17,950 nucleotides of DNA from Chloroflexia bacterium (GCA_025927935.1 JAICKM010000043.1:1-17950); one strand, 5' to 3'. Counted from the first letter of the stretch, positions 1 through 8,775 are shown. A program made the numbers and translations. Notes: generated by a model from the letters alone, not told the origin.

Positions 1-189
1 CTCTAACTGGGCCACGAGCGCGGTGACATGCTCAGCGCGTAAATCCGCGACTAGATCGGCATCCTGGGTGGAGCGGGGCAAGCCCCACGCCGAGGAAGCC
101 AGCGATCCGCCGATCTGGTAGGCTATCCCCAGCGTATCAAATACCTGGAGTACCGGACGCAGGGCCGGCACCCAATCCGGCGGGATCAT
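1..189 (-). CDS. Nucleotidyltransferase-fold protein, N-terminal part (runs off window)
   Basis: The first 63 residues of a gene that leaves the window at base 1. A GGS motif (residues 27-29) followed by an R-S-T-x-D-A-D motif (Asp43 and Asp45) is the signature of minimal nucleotidyltransferase-fold proteins: a Gly-Ser loop and two metal-binding aspartates. Such proteins include the AbiEii and MNT-type groups. The start ATG overlaps the stop of the upstream 86-residue gene as ATGA (186-189), so translation is probably coupled and the two products probably act together. Most of the protein is missing, so the subfamily and any toxin role cannot be decided. It could equally be a housekeeping or degenerate nucleotidyltransferase. 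Confidence 0.7.
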   Translation of the reverse strand, partial: MIPPDWVPALRPVLQVFDTLGIAYQIGGSLASSAWGLPRSTQDADLVADLRAEHVTALVAQLE

Positions 190-446
190 GCGGACCGTCG
201 CTGCTCCATATAGGCCGCGACGCGCGCCGCGAGGTCGTCGCCATATAGCAGCCGCACCCAGTGCAGGGCCGCGGCGTCGTCATCGAGATCGGCGTGCCGG
301 CGGCGGAAGTTTTGCCACGAAAGCACGAATACGCTGCGGGTGAGCTGGTTGGCTAGCTCAAATCGCTGCCACGGCGAGAGGCGGCGCAGACCGGCGATCT
401 GCATTTGCTCGACCACGGGGTTGGTATCACTCGATTGCGTGCGCAT
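186..446 (-). CDS. Small conserved helical protein upstream of nucleotidyltransferase
   Basis: An 86-residue, probably all-helical soluble protein with a charged C-terminal half. I chose the ATG at 446 because AGGAGG lies 5 nt upstream. An upstream in-frame ATG at 500 would fall before the predicted promoter. The pattern of a short N-terminal strand, 'LSPWQRFELANQL', then 'RRRHADLDDDAA' and a Leu/Ala-rich end resembles small hypothetical proteins I associate with adjacent nucleotidyltransferase genes. I cannot name a family. Its stop overlaps the next gene's start by 4 bp (ATGA), which argues for one functional unit. A two-component toxin-antitoxin-like pair is possible but only inferred. Confidence 0.7.
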   Translation of the reverse strand: MRTQSSDTNPVVEQMQIAGLRRLSPWQRFELANQLTRSVFVLSWQNFRRRHADLDDDAAALHWVRLLYGDDLAARVAAYMEQRRSA

Positions 447-474
447 CGCTGCCTCCTGCATTCCGACTGCGGCC

Positions 475-480
475 ATTATA
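475..480 (-). promoter_or_regulatory. Extended -10 promoter of the small two-gene cassette
   Basis: On the minus strand the sequence reads TGCTATAAT, a perfect TATAAT preceded by TGn (extended -10). It lies about 20 bp upstream of the AGGAGG that serves the 86-residue gene. No good -35 is visible at 17 bp. That position (about 498-503) falls inside the terminator hairpin of the preceding gene. Confidence 0.55.
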
Positions 481-523
481 GCATAATGAAACGGGCGCAT
501 CCGGTGGGGACCGGACGCGCCCG
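481..523 (-). terminator. Hairpin terminator after the SLH surface protein gene
   Basis: On the minus strand a long stem (CGGGCGC / GCGCCCG, then TCCGGT / ACCGGA, loop CCCC, one mismatch) is followed by TTTCATT. It lies about 35 bp past the stop of the surface-protein gene. The T tract is short, so termination may be partial. A second, weaker GC hairpin (GGCGCG / CGCGCC) lies between the stop codon and this one. Confidence 0.6.
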
Positions 524-555
524 CTGGGGTGGGCGGCGCGGGGTAAGCGCGCCGG

Positions 556-3378
556 TTATCTGCGGTTGGGCAGCGCGAACGCCTGGAACAGGATCTTGCT
601 CACTTGCGCGCGGGTGGCGTTGGCCGCGGGCCGGAAGGTGCCGTCGTCGTAGCCGCCCACCACCTGGTGGGCCACCGCCGTCTCGATGAACCGGTAGAAG
701 GGATGGGCCACGGGCACATCGCTGAAGTGCGGCGTGGCCGGGTTGAGCAGCGGGTAGCCTTGCGCGTTGACGATGAGCTTGACCACCTGCGCCCGCGTCA
801 CATTGGCCCAGGGCCGGAACGTCTCATCGGCGTAGCCGCTGAGGATGCCGTGCGCGTAGCCCACCTCGATGAACTGGTAGAAGGGCTGCTGGGGCGGCAC
901 ATCGCTAAAATGGGGCGCGCCCGCGGGCAGGGTGAGCGGGTAGCCGGCCGCCAGGACAACCACCTTGGCAAGCTGGCCGCGCGTCAGGTTCGCTTCCGGG
1001 TGGAAGGTGCCGTCGGCGTAGCCGCTGACGATGCCCTGGCAATAGGCCCACTTGATGTAGCCGTAGGCCCAGTAGTCCACCGGCACGTCGGTGAAGTGGC
1101 TGTCGCAGGGCACCGGCGTGGCGGTCCCAGTGCCGGGGACCGGCGTCTGCGTGGGCGTGAAAGTGGGTGTCGCGGTCGCGCCCGGTACGCTGGTGCCCGT
1201 GGCCGTGGCTGTTGCACCGGGCACAGGGGTGCCCGTGGCCGTGGCGGTCGCGCCCGGCACACTCGTGTCTGTAGCCGTTGCGCCCAGCCCCGGTGTATTC
1301 GTCGGCGTATTCGTGGGCGTATTCGTGGGCACCACGGCGGTATTCGTCGGCGTGTTAGTGGGCGTGTTCGTGGGCACCACCGCCGTGTTGGTTGGCGTAT
1401 TCGTCGGCGTATTGGTCGGCACCACCGCCGTATTGGTTGGCGTATTCGTCGGCGTATTGGTCGGCACCACCGCCGTATTGGTCGGCGTGTTCGTCGGCGT
1501 CCGCGTCGGCACGACCGCCGTATTGGTCGGCGTGTTAGTGGGCGTACTCGTCGGGACTACGGCCGTGTTGGTGGGCGTGTTAGTGGGCGTGCTGGTGGGC
1601 ACGACAGCGGTATTGGTTGGCGTGTTGGTCGGCGTACTGGTGGGCGCCACCGCCGTGTTCGTCGGCGTATTCGTGGCCGTCGGGGTCGCCGGAATCGTTG
1701 GGCTTGGCGTATTCGTCGGCGTGTTGGTGCCTGTCGGAGTCGCCGGAATGGTCGGGGTCGGTGTATTCGTCGGCGTGCGCGTCGGCGTGTTCGTGGCCGT
1801 GGGCGTCGGCGTGGGCGGCGTCAGCGACTCGAATGAGCCTTTATCACAGCGCGCGCCGATGGGGCGTGACACGCCCCGCTGGTCGGTCGCCACGCAGCCG
1901 GCCGGGTTCGCGGTGTCAATCGCCGGGTTGCCTTGCACCAGCGTCAGCGCGTGGGTGAGCGTCGGCCCGCCGTTGTTCGCCAGCGTCGTATTGATCACCC
2001 CGCTGATCGGCAGGCCCAGCGCCGCGAGGTTGGTGTCGCCGGTCGTGGCCGGGCAATCGGTGGCGTTACCGAACAGGTTGTAGCCACCGGAGGTCAACAC
2101 TGGCCCGCAGTCGGGCCGCGTGCCGCTGGTGCCCACGGTGTTACCGGCCAGGATGCTGTTCCCAAAGGTGGTGGTGCCGCCCGCGCCATAGGCGCCCCCG
2201 CCCTGCCCGCCGCCGGTGTTATCGGCTTCGGCTTTGTTTAGCGGAATCGTAGCGTAGTTCACCGTCACGGTCCCGCTCTCCACATACATGCCGCCGCCGT
2301 TGTTGGCGGCGGTGTTGCCGGAGAGTGTGTCGTTCGTGAGCGCGAGGGTGCCGGCAGCGCCACTGGGGTTATCGCGGAAGTAGAGGCCGCCGCCGTTGCG
2401 CGAGGCGTCGTTGCCGGAGATGGTGACGCGCTGGATGGTGACGCTGCCGTCGGTATCGATCTCAATGCCGCCGCCGTCCTCGCTGTTGGGCCCCAGCCCG
2501 CCCGGCCGGTCCACGGCGTGGTTGCCGGCGATGGTGGTATCGGTCAGGCTCATAGTGATGCCGCCCGCGGACCCCAACCACAGCCCGCCGCCGGTCTCGG
2601 CGGTGTTGCCGCTGATCGTGCTGTTGCTGATGGTCAGCGTGCGGACCGCGCGCACCCCCCCGCCCTGGGCGTCGGCGGTGTTATTGGAGACGGTGACGTT
2701 GGTCAGCGTCAGGGTGCCAAAAGCCTCGATGCCGCCGCCGGTCCCGCTCACCGACTGATTGGCGGTGATGGTGCTGTTGCTGATGGTGACGGTCGAGGAA
2801 GCACCCGTCGCCACACCGCCGCCGAGGTTGATGGCGGCCGGGTTCACACTGCCATGCTGGATGGTCACCCCGGAGATGCTGACGACGGCGTTCGATCCCT
2901 GGAGAGGATCGATGTCGAAGATGCGGTCGGCGTTGTTGCCGTCGAGGATGGTGTTGCCCGCGCCGTTGCCGGTGATCGTGATATTGGAGGTGAGATCGAG
3001 GTCGCCGGTGGCTGCGGCGTCTTCGTTGACGCCGGTGCGGGTCAGGGTGTAGGTACCGTTGCCGGAGAAGGTAATGGTATCGTTGCCCGCGGTCGCGTTG
3101 GCGGCGCAGACGGCTTCGCGCAGGCTGACCTGGCCGTCGGGGCCGGGCAGGGACGCGATGGTGATGGCCGCGCAATTGCCGGCCGCGGCGTCCAGCGTAT
3201 CGGCGGTGGTGGTAACGGTGATCGTGGCGGAGGGCGCGGCCGTCGCCGCGCGGTAGCCCAGCACCGAGAGCAGCAGGCCCAGCACGAGCATGAGGACCAG
3301 ACCGGGGCGCCGCCGGGACCCGGCGCGCCGGGCGGCCCGGCGCCGGGGCCGCGGGGGTGGATGGGGAAATAAGGTCAC
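556..3378 (-). CDS. Surface beta-helix protein with CSLREA motif, Thr-Pro repeat stalk and three SLH domains
   Basis: A 940-residue exported protein. Start is GTG at 3378 with AGGAGGAG 8 nt upstream. Residues 1-48 form an Arg-rich signal peptide with a Leu/Val core ending AATAA. A CSLREA-type motif ([11 protein letters not shown], about 84-94) opens a parallel beta-helix region to about residue 470, made of repeated '[11 protein letters not shown]' and 'GGG' turns. A choice-of-anchor-Q-like segment ([19 protein letters not shown], about 484-502) follows. Residues 520-757 are a Thr/Pro-rich stalk containing eight 15-residue repeats. Three SLH domains (about 760-803, 822-865, 882-925), each with a FxDVP and a GYxDxTFxPxAxxTRAQ-like motif, close the protein. 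SLH domains bind secondary wall polymers or the envelope, so the protein is probably displayed with the beta-helix outward. The ligand is unknown. It could be co-transcribed with the collar genes 292 bp upstream. Confidence 0.92.
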   Translation of the reverse strand: MTLFPHPPPRPRRRAARRAGSRRRPGLVLMLVLGLLLSVLGYRAATAAPSATITVTTTADTLDAAAGNCAAITIASLPGPDGQVSLREAVCAANATAGNDTITFSGNGTYTLTRTGVNEDAAATGDLDLTSNITITGNGAGNTILDGNNADRIFDIDPLQGSNAVVSISGVTIQHGSVNPAAINLGGGVATGASSTVTISNSTITANQSVSGTGGGIEAFGTLTLTNVTVSNNTADAQGGGVRAVRTLTISNSTISGNTAETGGGLWLGSAGGITMSLTDTTIAGNHAVDRPGGLGPNSEDGGGIEIDTDGSVTIQRVTISGNDASRNGGGLYFRDNPSGAAGTLALTNDTLSGNTAANNGGGMYVESGTVTVNYATIPLNKAEADNTGGGQGGGAYGAGGTTTFGNSILAGNTVGTSGTRPDCGPVLTSGGYNLFGNATDCPATTGDTNLAALGLPISGVINTTLANNGGPTLTHALTLVQGNPAIDTANPAGCVATDQRGVSRPIGARCDKGSFESLTPPTPTPTATNTPTRTPTNTPTPTIPATPTGTNTPTNTPSPTIPATPTATNTPTNTAVAPTSTPTNTPTNTAVVPTSTPTNTPTNTAVVPTSTPTNTPTNTAVVPTRTPTNTPTNTAVVPTNTPTNTPTNTAVVPTNTPTNTPTNTAVVPTNTPTNTPTNTAVVPTNTPTNTPTNTPGLGATATDTSVPGATATATGTPVPGATATATGTSVPGATATPTFTPTQTPVPGTGTATPVPCDSHFTDVPVDYWAYGYIKWAYCQGIVSGYADGTFHPEANLTRGQLAKVVVLAAGYPLTLPAGAPHFSDVPPQQPFYQFIEVGYAHGILSGYADETFRPWANVTRAQVVKLIVNAQGYPLLNPATPHFSDVPVAHPFYRFIETAVAHQVVGGYDDGTFRPAANATRAQVSKILFQAFALPNRR
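1150..1293 (-). repeat. 36-bp (12-residue) coding repeat, four copies
   Basis: Residues 696-743 of the surface protein are four units of the pattern [10 protein letters not shown](P/S)V. The first and last are diverged. They lie between the 15-residue array and the SLH domains and probably form the membrane-proximal end of the stalk. Confidence 0.8.
1303..1662 (-). repeat. 45-bp (15-residue) coding repeat, eight copies
   Basis: Residues 573-692 of the surface protein are eight perfectly in-phase copies of [15 protein letters not shown], where x is S, S, S, R, N, N, N, N in order and the first copy has A in place of the second V. The DNA copies differ at many third positions but not in length, so the amino-acid pattern is under selection. 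Thr and Pro content suggests an extended, possibly O-glycosylated spacer. Confidence 0.9.
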
Positions 3379-3670
3379 GGTGTTAGCTCCTCCTGAAGTG
3401 ACGGATCAACAGGGCGCGGGCGCCGGTTGTTCCTTGAGGGAGTGGGGAGCGTTGTGGTGAGGGACCGCAACGCCCAGGCGCCCGTGGCGGCGCCACGCCG
3501 GGGTGCCCGCCACCCCAGCCGGCAACCGGGCGCGGAGCGCGGCGGAGCGCCAAGCGACATCCGCCGGCCCAACATCGCGGGCGGGGCGCCGCGCGGCTCC
3601 GGCGCCCTGCCACCGCGCCCGGCGCGGTCGAACGGGACGGGGAGCTGCGCGGCACCCCGCCCCGGTGGGA
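3379..3670. other. Gene-free spacer between collar gene and SLH protein gene
   Basis: About 290 bp of very GC-rich sequence with no convincing ORF. It holds the ribosome site of the SLH gene (3386-3393) and several short GC palindromes (for example GTGGCGCCGCCAC). I see no recognisable -10/-35 pair on the minus strand and no T-tailed terminator, so whether the SLH gene has its own promoter is unclear. Confidence 0.5.
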
Positions 3671-4186
3671 TTAGCTGCGCGGGGGGTAGATCCCCTCCAG
3701 GCAGATGATAAAGTTGGCGGCCAGAAACGGCTGCCGGTTTTCGTGCGGCTGGTTGCCGCCCGTCGCGCTGATCGTCGCGGGGTTCATCGAGGTGTCGGGC
3801 GCGGCGGCATACTGCTTATCCCCGATGCTGGACGCGGCCCACACATTATCGGTGGGGTGGGAACTGGTGCCGGGGTCGGGCGCGGCCTGGGGCACATGGG
3901 TGTGGGACGCGAGCGTGGATACCGTCAAAGTGGTGGTTTCGCTGCCGCCCATCTCGCCCGGCGTGCGATTGGTCAGGCCCGGCCCCTGGCCGGCGTGGAT
4001 CGGCGCGCGCCCGCGCAAGTCGGGCAGCCCAAAGGTGGTTTGTCCGTCGCCGCCATAGGTGGTGCCCAGCAGACTGAACAGCGCATCATATTGGGCAATG
4101 GGCAGCATCTGACCCGCGCAGAAGGCCCAACCCAGCGGGGCGAAATTGCCCCCAAATATGCGAATTTCTCCCAGGTATGGATCCAT
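3671..4186 (-). CDS. Phage tail-collar (Mdp-type) protein, paralogue 3
   Basis: A 171-residue member of the tail-collar / microcystin-dependent-protein family. Visible motifs in order are FAPLGWAFCAGQ, LFSLLGTTYGGDGQTTFGLPDLRGR, an aromatic-poor Gly/Thr centre with SHTHVPQ, then NVWAAS and the family end GGNQPHENRQPFLAANFIICLEGIYPPRS (given here only by its GG-QPH and FII features). The chosen ATG (4186) has AGAGG 8 nt upstream. An in-frame ATG at 4219 lacks a ribosome site. There is no signal peptide. It is the last of three tandem paralogues 50-63 bp apart, so one operon is likely. Family members are structural phage-tail or surface proteins whose cellular role outside phages is largely unknown. 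No other tail genes are present. Confidence 0.9.
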   Translation of the reverse strand: MDPYLGEIRIFGGNFAPLGWAFCAGQMLPIAQYDALFSLLGTTYGGDGQTTFGLPDLRGRAPIHAGQGPGLTNRTPGEMGGSETTTLTVSTLASHTHVPQAAPDPGTSSHPTDNVWAASSIGDKQYAAAPDTSMNPATISATGGNQPHENRQPFLAANFIICLEGIYPPRS

Positions 4187-4249
4187 TGCCGTATCCTCTC
4201 TAGTTAAGGCGCCCGGCACGGGTTCGCTGCCCCCGTCCGGCGCCCGGCC

Positions 4250-4768
4250 TTAGCTGCGCTGAGGGAAGATACCCGTGAGGGCGATAATAAAGTTGATAAC
4301 AAGATAGGGCTGCTCGTTATTGTGCGGCTGCCCGCCGCCCGTAAGGGGCAGGGCATCGGCGTTCATCCGCGCGTCGGGGGTATCGGCATATTGGGCATCG
4401 CGGCTGCTGGACCCCGCCCAGACGTTGTTCTGCGGGGTGGAATCGCTGCCGGGGCCGGTCAGCGCCTGGGGCACATGGCTATGCATGGGCATCTGGTTGA
4501 GTTGCAGCGTCACCGTTTCCACCCCATCCATCTCGCCCAGGACGTAGTCGCTCAGGCCGGGGCCTTGCTGGAACCCAAGGGGGATGCGCGATTGGAAATT
4601 GGGCAGGCCAAAGGTCACGCGCCCATCGCCGCCATAGGTGGTGCCGAGCAGGGAGAACAGGGCGGTGTTCTGGGAGATGGACATCAATTGGCCGTTGCAG
4701 AGCGCCCAGCCACGCGGGGCGAAGTTCCCGGCAAACATTTTAATTTCGCCGATAAAGGGTTCGGACAT
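4250..4768 (-). CDS. Phage tail-collar (Mdp-type) protein, paralogue 2
   Basis: A 172-residue tail-collar family protein. It has FAPRGWALCNGQ (residues about 16-27), an LFSLLGTTYGGDG segment, LPNFQSRIPLGFQQGPGLSDY and MPMHSHVPQ in the middle. The C-terminus holds GGGQPHNNEQPYLVINFIIA (about 145-164), the most conserved part of the family. Start ATG has AAGGAG 9 nt upstream. Where paralogues 1 and 3 have 'LPDLRGR', this copy has 'LPNFQSR', so it is the most diverged in the collar core. It lies between its two paralogues with no room for separate promoters (51- and 63-bp gaps). The likely role is as a subunit of a common assembly, possibly a hetero-oligomer, which is inference. Confidence 0.9.
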   Translation of the reverse strand: MSEPFIGEIKMFAGNFAPRGWALCNGQLMSISQNTALFSLLGTTYGGDGRVTFGLPNFQSRIPLGFQQGPGLSDYVLGEMDGVETVTLQLNQMPMHSHVPQALTGPGSDSTPQNNVWAGSSSRDAQYADTPDARMNADALPLTGGGQPHNNEQPYLVINFIIALTGIFPQRS

Positions 4769-4819
4769 CGCAGTACGCTCCTTCTGGTGAGGCGGCCGGT
4801 GCGGGGCCGCGGGGACCGC

Positions 4820-5341
4820 TCAGTTGCGCGAGGGATACACGCCCTCCAGCGCGATGATAAAGCGGAGCGCGAGAAAGGGTTGCATGTTATTATGCGGCTG
4901 CCCGCCGCCCGCGGCCCCCAGCGCGTTGGGGCTCATGGATACGGTGCCCCTGGCGCTATACTGCGCATCCGAGCGCGCCGACGTGGCCCAGACCGCGTTC
5001 GCCGGACCGGTGTGCGTGCCCGTAGCATCCGTTCCGCTGGCGATGTGGTTATGCTGCGGCATCTCGGTTTGCGCCAGCGCGACGCCCTCGCTGCCACTGC
5101 GCTCGCCCAGCGTGCGATTGCTCAGGCCCGGTCCCTGGCCGAAATGCATCGGGGCGCGCCCGCGCAGATCGGGCAGGGCAAAGGTGGTTTGTCCGTTGCC
5201 GCCATAGGTCGTACCAAGGATGGAGAACAGGGCCTGATTCTGCGCGATGGCTAGCAATTGCCCATCGCAGAAGGCCCAGCCGCGCGGGGCATAGTCTCCG
5301 GCAAAGATATAAATATCGCCGATAAAAGGCTGATCCGGCAT
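4820..5341 (-). CDS. Phage tail-collar (Mdp-type) protein, paralogue 1
   Basis: A 173-residue tail-collar family protein, the first of the three to be transcribed. Motifs: YAPRGWAFCDGQLLAIAQNQ (about 17-36), LFSILGTTYGGNG, TFALPDLRGRAPMHFGQGPG, MPQHNHIASG and a C-terminal GGGQPHNNMQPFLALRFIIA. Start ATG is preceded by AGGAGG at 8 nt. It follows the ligand-binding-protein gene by 61 bp. That gap contains a perfect CCGCGG-GGTG-CCGCGG hairpin without a T tract, which could stabilise or attenuate the downstream message. No secretion signal is seen. If the protein reaches the surface it must use another route. Confidence 0.9.
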   Translation of the reverse strand: MPDQPFIGDIYIFAGDYAPRGWAFCDGQLLAIAQNQALFSILGTTYGGNGQTTFALPDLRGRAPMHFGQGPGLSNRTLGERSGSEGVALAQTEMPQHNHIASGTDATGTHTGPANAVWATSARSDAQYSARGTVSMSPNALGAAGGGQPHNNMQPFLALRFIIALEGVYPSRN

Positions 5342-5402
5342 TGCTCACTCCTCCTGTGCCCAATAGGCCGGTATCCGCGGGGTGCCGCGGGCCGCCGGGC
5401 GA

Positions 5403-6707
5403 CTAGACCGATAAATAAGCGTTGACCCAGCCGGTTTTGGTGGCGGTGCGCAATCCGGCCCCGCCATCCTGGCTGCCGGCCGCGAGCAGCGGCGTGACCG
5501 GCATGTTGGCGAGCGCACCCCCGCGCACGTGCACTTCGCGCAAGTAGAGGGGACCGTCCGTGCAGTGGGTTTGCGCGTCCATGGCGATCCGGCCCCGCGG
5601 CCCGGTCCATGCCGCGGCGGCCAGCGCGGCGCGCATCTCGTTGATGCGGCTAGCATCGCCGGCCACACCGGCCAGCGCCGTGGCGGCCAGGTGCGCGGTC
5701 TCATAGCCCAGCAAGGCCGGGCTGTCGGCGACCTGGCCCGTCTGCTTGGCGTAGGCGGCCAGGAAGGCGCGGTTCTCGGCGGTCTCCAGGGCGGGGGTCC
5801 AGCCCAGCGCCGTCTTGATGCCCAGCGCAGCTTTGCCCAGGGTGGGCAGCGCCGTCTCGCCGGCCAGGAAAGTGGAGCCAAGCAGGGGGGTGCGCGCGAG
5901 CGGCGCGGCCTGGGCATAGGCGCGCACGAAGTCCACTGCCGCCGGCCCGCAGTAGGCCCCGTAGACGAAGTCGGGGCGGGTTGCGGCGATCTCGGCCAGC
6001 ACGGCGGGCAGCGCGGGGCTATTGGCGAGCAGGTGGGTCGTCTGCGTGGTGGCGACGGTGCCGCCTGCGGCGGTGAAGCCAAGGTGGAAGGCGCTGAGCA
6101 TATCATAGCCGCTGTCGTAAAACGAGGTGGCTACCGCAGCGCGGCGGCCCAGGTGGGTGGCCGCCCACTGGCCGAGCGCCCAGGCGCCCTGCCAGGCGCC
6201 GAGGGTGTGATGAAAGACGTAGGCGCTGTCCGCGCTCTGGCGGGGCACATTCTCGCCCAGCCCGGCGGCGAGGAAAAAGGTGCGCCGCGCCTGGAACAGC
6301 CCGCGCAGCATCCCCGCGAGCATCGGATTGCCCAGGCCAACGACGAGGGATGCCTTGCCGGTGTCCAGCAACTTCTGGGCGGCGACCGTCGCCTGCGCCT
6401 GCCCAAACCCGGCGTCCTCGGCGACCAGGCGCACCGCGGGCGTGCCGTCCGCCGCCTGGTTGAAATAAAGTTGCATGCCGGCCAGGAAGTTGCTGCCCAG
6501 CGCGGGGTAGATCGTGGACTGCGGCAGCAGGACACCAATCGTGAGTAGATCCCGCCCGATCGGCAGCGGGCCGGCGGGCTTGGGGCCGGCGGCCCAGGCG
6601 GGCGTCGCGTTCAGCAGCGGGGCGGCGGCCAGCGCGCCCGCGGCCAGCCCGGCGCTGCGTAAGAAGGCACGCCGGCTCAGGCCCGGCAGCGTATGGTGCT
6701 CAGACAT
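5403..6707 (-). CDS. Tat-exported type-1 periplasmic-binding-fold protein (branched-chain amino-acid/amide-type ABC binding protein)
   Basis: A 434-residue protein with a twin-arginine signal, SRRAFLRSAG (11-20) plus an Ala/Leu core ending at about residue 40. The mature part has the two-lobe receptor-ligand-binding pattern of the Peripla_BP_6 group: LLTIGVLLPQSTIYPALG (54-71), the 'VVGLGNPMLAGMLRGL' lobe-1 segment, 'AVATSFYDSGYDMLSAF' (191-207) at the hinge crossing, 'TRPDFVYGAYCG' and the late GPRGRIAMDAQTH strand pair. Its ligand is probably an amino acid, amide or other small polar compound. No permease or ATPase gene is nearby, so it may serve a distant transporter or act as a sensor. 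It heads the run of collar genes and has its own strong promoter. Start ATG has GGGAG 10 nt upstream. Confidence 0.88.
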   Translation of the reverse strand: MSEHHTLPGLSRRAFLRSAGLAAGALAAAPLLNATPAWAAGPKPAGPLPIGRDLLTIGVLLPQSTIYPALGSNFLAGMQLYFNQAADGTPAVRLVAEDAGFGQAQATVAAQKLLDTGKASLVVGLGNPMLAGMLRGLFQARRTFFLAAGLGENVPRQSADSAYVFHHTLGAWQGAWALGQWAATHLGRRAAVATSFYDSGYDMLSAFHLGFTAAGGTVATTQTTHLLANSPALPAVLAEIAATRPDFVYGAYCGPAAVDFVRAYAQAAPLARTPLLGSTFLAGETALPTLGKAALGIKTALGWTPALETAENRAFLAAYAKQTGQVADSPALLGYETAHLAATALAGVAGDASRINEMRAALAAAAWTGPRGRIAMDAQTHCTDGPLYLREVHVRGGALANMPVTPLLAAGSQDGGAGLRTATKTGWVNAYLSV

Positions 6708-6837
6708 AGTATGATCGCTCCCTCACGATAGTGTCGAAGACGTCCACCCGGTCCAGGGCCGCGGATCGGCTGCGCCCGCGCCGGCTTCCATAATGCCGGG
6801 CGGGCAATTGTGGAATGTTGCGTGGAGATACGGGCGC

Positions 6838-6866
6838 AGTATAATGCGGTCTGGGCCGGTAGTCAA
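6838..6866 (-). promoter_or_regulatory. Strong sigma-70-type promoter for the binding-protein/collar operon
   Basis: On the minus strand TTGACT (6866-6861), a 17-bp spacer and TATACT (6843-6838). Each box matches consensus at 5 of 6. The predicted start is near 6831, giving a leader of about 124 nt before the ATG at 6707. The leader contains a small CCGGC / GCCGG hairpin (6781-6799). Confidence 0.75.
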
Positions 6867-7006
6867 TAATTCTCGCTAGATTGACAGAACTTCATAGCCG
6901 GTAGTAGCGGGCGGACAGGCGGATAGTCTCAGTATAGCAGGTGCGGGAGCGGATCCAATAGACCTGGAAGTCCCCTCCCCCGCTAGCCCAATGGTCCTAC
7001 GCCGGC

Positions 7007-7028
7007 GAGTGGTCAGTGGTCAGTAACG
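7007..7028 (+). repeat. 22-bp dispersed repeat, left copy
   Basis: The motif starting GAGTGGTCAG and ending CAGTAACG recurs as its reverse complement at 8754-8775 with 20 of 22 bases identical. The two copies face each other across the galactokinase gene. Confidence 0.65.
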
Positions 7029-7073
7029 AGATGGAGGATGACGAGAGGTCGGTGGTTAGGAACGAGAGAAGGT

Positions 7074-7149
7074 TGTCACTGTGAGCACAGCGAAGAGTCT
7101 CGCCGGCTGGGGCGCCCAGAGGAGATTCTTCGCTGCGCTCAGAATGACA
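7074..7149. repeat. Palindromic dispersed repeat (76 bp), copy A
   Basis: Arms TGTCA...GTGAGCxCAGCGAAGAxTCTC and GAGATTCTTCGCTGCGCTC...TGACA form a long imperfect stem around a 20-bp GC-rich centre. The same arm sequence recurs at 7194-7224 and 8673-8749. Its size, its palindrome and its position only in intergenic sequence fit a REP- or MITE-like non-coding element. Confidence 0.8.
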
Positions 7150-7193
7150 GGGGTAGGTCCGTTGTCGCTTTGAGTAGACTGTCACAGGGTAAT

Positions 7194-7224
7194 TGTCCCT
7201 CTGAGCGCAGCGAAGAGTCTCGTC
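7194..7224 (+). repeat. Palindromic dispersed repeat, half copy B
   Basis: Only one arm is present (TGTCCCTCTGAGCGCAGCGA and the following AGAGTCTCGTC). The matching second arm is missing, so this looks like a truncated copy 45 bp beyond copy A. Confidence 0.7.
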
Positions 7225-7284
7225 TTGGATCCGCCCGCGACGCGCCGCCGGGTTGCGCTACATTGCAAATCGGCCGGGCGCGCC

Positions 7285-7336
7285 AGCCGGCAAGGCGGGT
7301 TTGAAACCCGCCCCTACACCGGCATGCCGGCTTTTT
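7285..7336 (+). repeat. Nested hairpin repeat with T-tract
   Basis: An outer stem AGCCGGC / GCCGGCT encloses an inner perfect stem GGCGGGTTTGAAACCCGCC and is followed by TTTTTT on the plus strand. It has the form of an intrinsic terminator in the plus direction, but no plus-strand gene precedes it. A dispersed repeat is therefore more likely than a gene terminator. Confidence 0.5.
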
Positions 7337-7397
7337 TATCGCCCGTGGTGGCCGGCGGGCAGGGCTACTCCTCATGACACCGGCGGCTTGCGGGCGC

Positions 7398-8567
<1,170 letters not shown>

Positions 8568-8607
8568 AGGTTGGGTATCCTTATGCTGGAAGAGCCGAAA
8601 GCCTCCG

Positions 8608-8657
8608 TTGTCCGGTTGAATAGTGCGGCAGGCGGCCATTGTCCCGCTGAATCGTGC
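8608..8657 (-). promoter_or_regulatory. Tandem 19-bp direct repeats upstream of galactokinase (candidate operators)
   Basis: TTGTCCGGTTGAATAGTGC (8608-8626) and TTGTCCCGCTGAATCGTGC (8639-8657) match at 16 of 19 bases and are 31 bp apart centre to centre, about three helical turns. They lie 41-90 bp upstream of the chosen start. Neither is a palindrome, so a regulator binding tandem direct repeats is plausible. No clear -10/-35 pair can be fixed around them. Confidence 0.45.
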
Positions 8658-8672
8658 ATCCCGCGCCCCTGG

Positions 8673-8749
8673 GCATTCTGAGCACAGCGAAGAATCTCGT
8701 CGCGTGCGGCTACCAGACGAGACTCTTCGCTGCGCTCCCTAGACAATGC
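8673..8749. repeat. Palindromic dispersed repeat (77 bp), copy C
   Basis: Arms GCATTCTGAGCACAGCGAAG...ATCTCGTC and GACGAGACTCTTCGCTGCGC...AATGC surround a 14-bp centre. The arms are the same family as copy A (7074-7149). It sits between the galactokinase promoter region and the end of the histidine-kinase gene. Confidence 0.8.
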
Positions 8750-8753
8750 TTTA

Positions 8754-8775
8754 CGTTACTGACTGCTGACCACTC
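8754..8775 (-). repeat. 22-bp dispersed repeat, right copy (inverted)
   Basis: Reverse complement of 7007-7028 with two mismatches. It is followed by a short CACTCAGCACTCAGCACTCG direct repeat (about 8780-8799) just before the histidine-kinase stop codon. Confidence 0.65.

Larger units (their letters stand above)
6867..7397. other. Repeat-rich intergenic region
   Basis: About 530 bp with no gene. It holds a 22-bp repeat (7007-7028), a complete palindromic repeat (7074-7149), a half copy (7194-7224) and a nested GC hairpin repeat (7285-7336). ORFs here that read 'SERSEES' are translations of the palindromic repeat, not proteins. I see no convincing terminator for the galactokinase gene on the minus strand. 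Confidence 0.6.

Noticed and set aside
1303..1662. Evenly spaced repeats as a CRISPR array
   Set aside because: The whole 45-bp period is repeated with no unique spacers, and it encodes an in-phase peptide repeat.
604..2083. Long plus-strand ORFs (410 and 330 residues) opposite the surface protein
   Set aside because: They are antisense shadows of the high-GC, repeat-rich SLH gene. Their Arg/Gly or Val/Gly repeats mirror the Thr-Pro array, and the minus-strand frame has a signal peptide, beta-helix and SLH domains.
3671..5341. Prophage remnant
   Set aside because: Only collar-family genes occur, intact and tandem. There is no other tail, head, lysis or integrase gene.
7285..7336. Intrinsic terminator of the galactokinase gene
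   Set aside because: The T tract is on the plus strand, so it points the wrong way for the minus-strand gene.
8568..8639. Upstream in-frame ATG start for galactokinase
   Set aside because: It would add 24 residues not typical of the family, has no ribosome site, and overlaps the direct-repeat promoter region.
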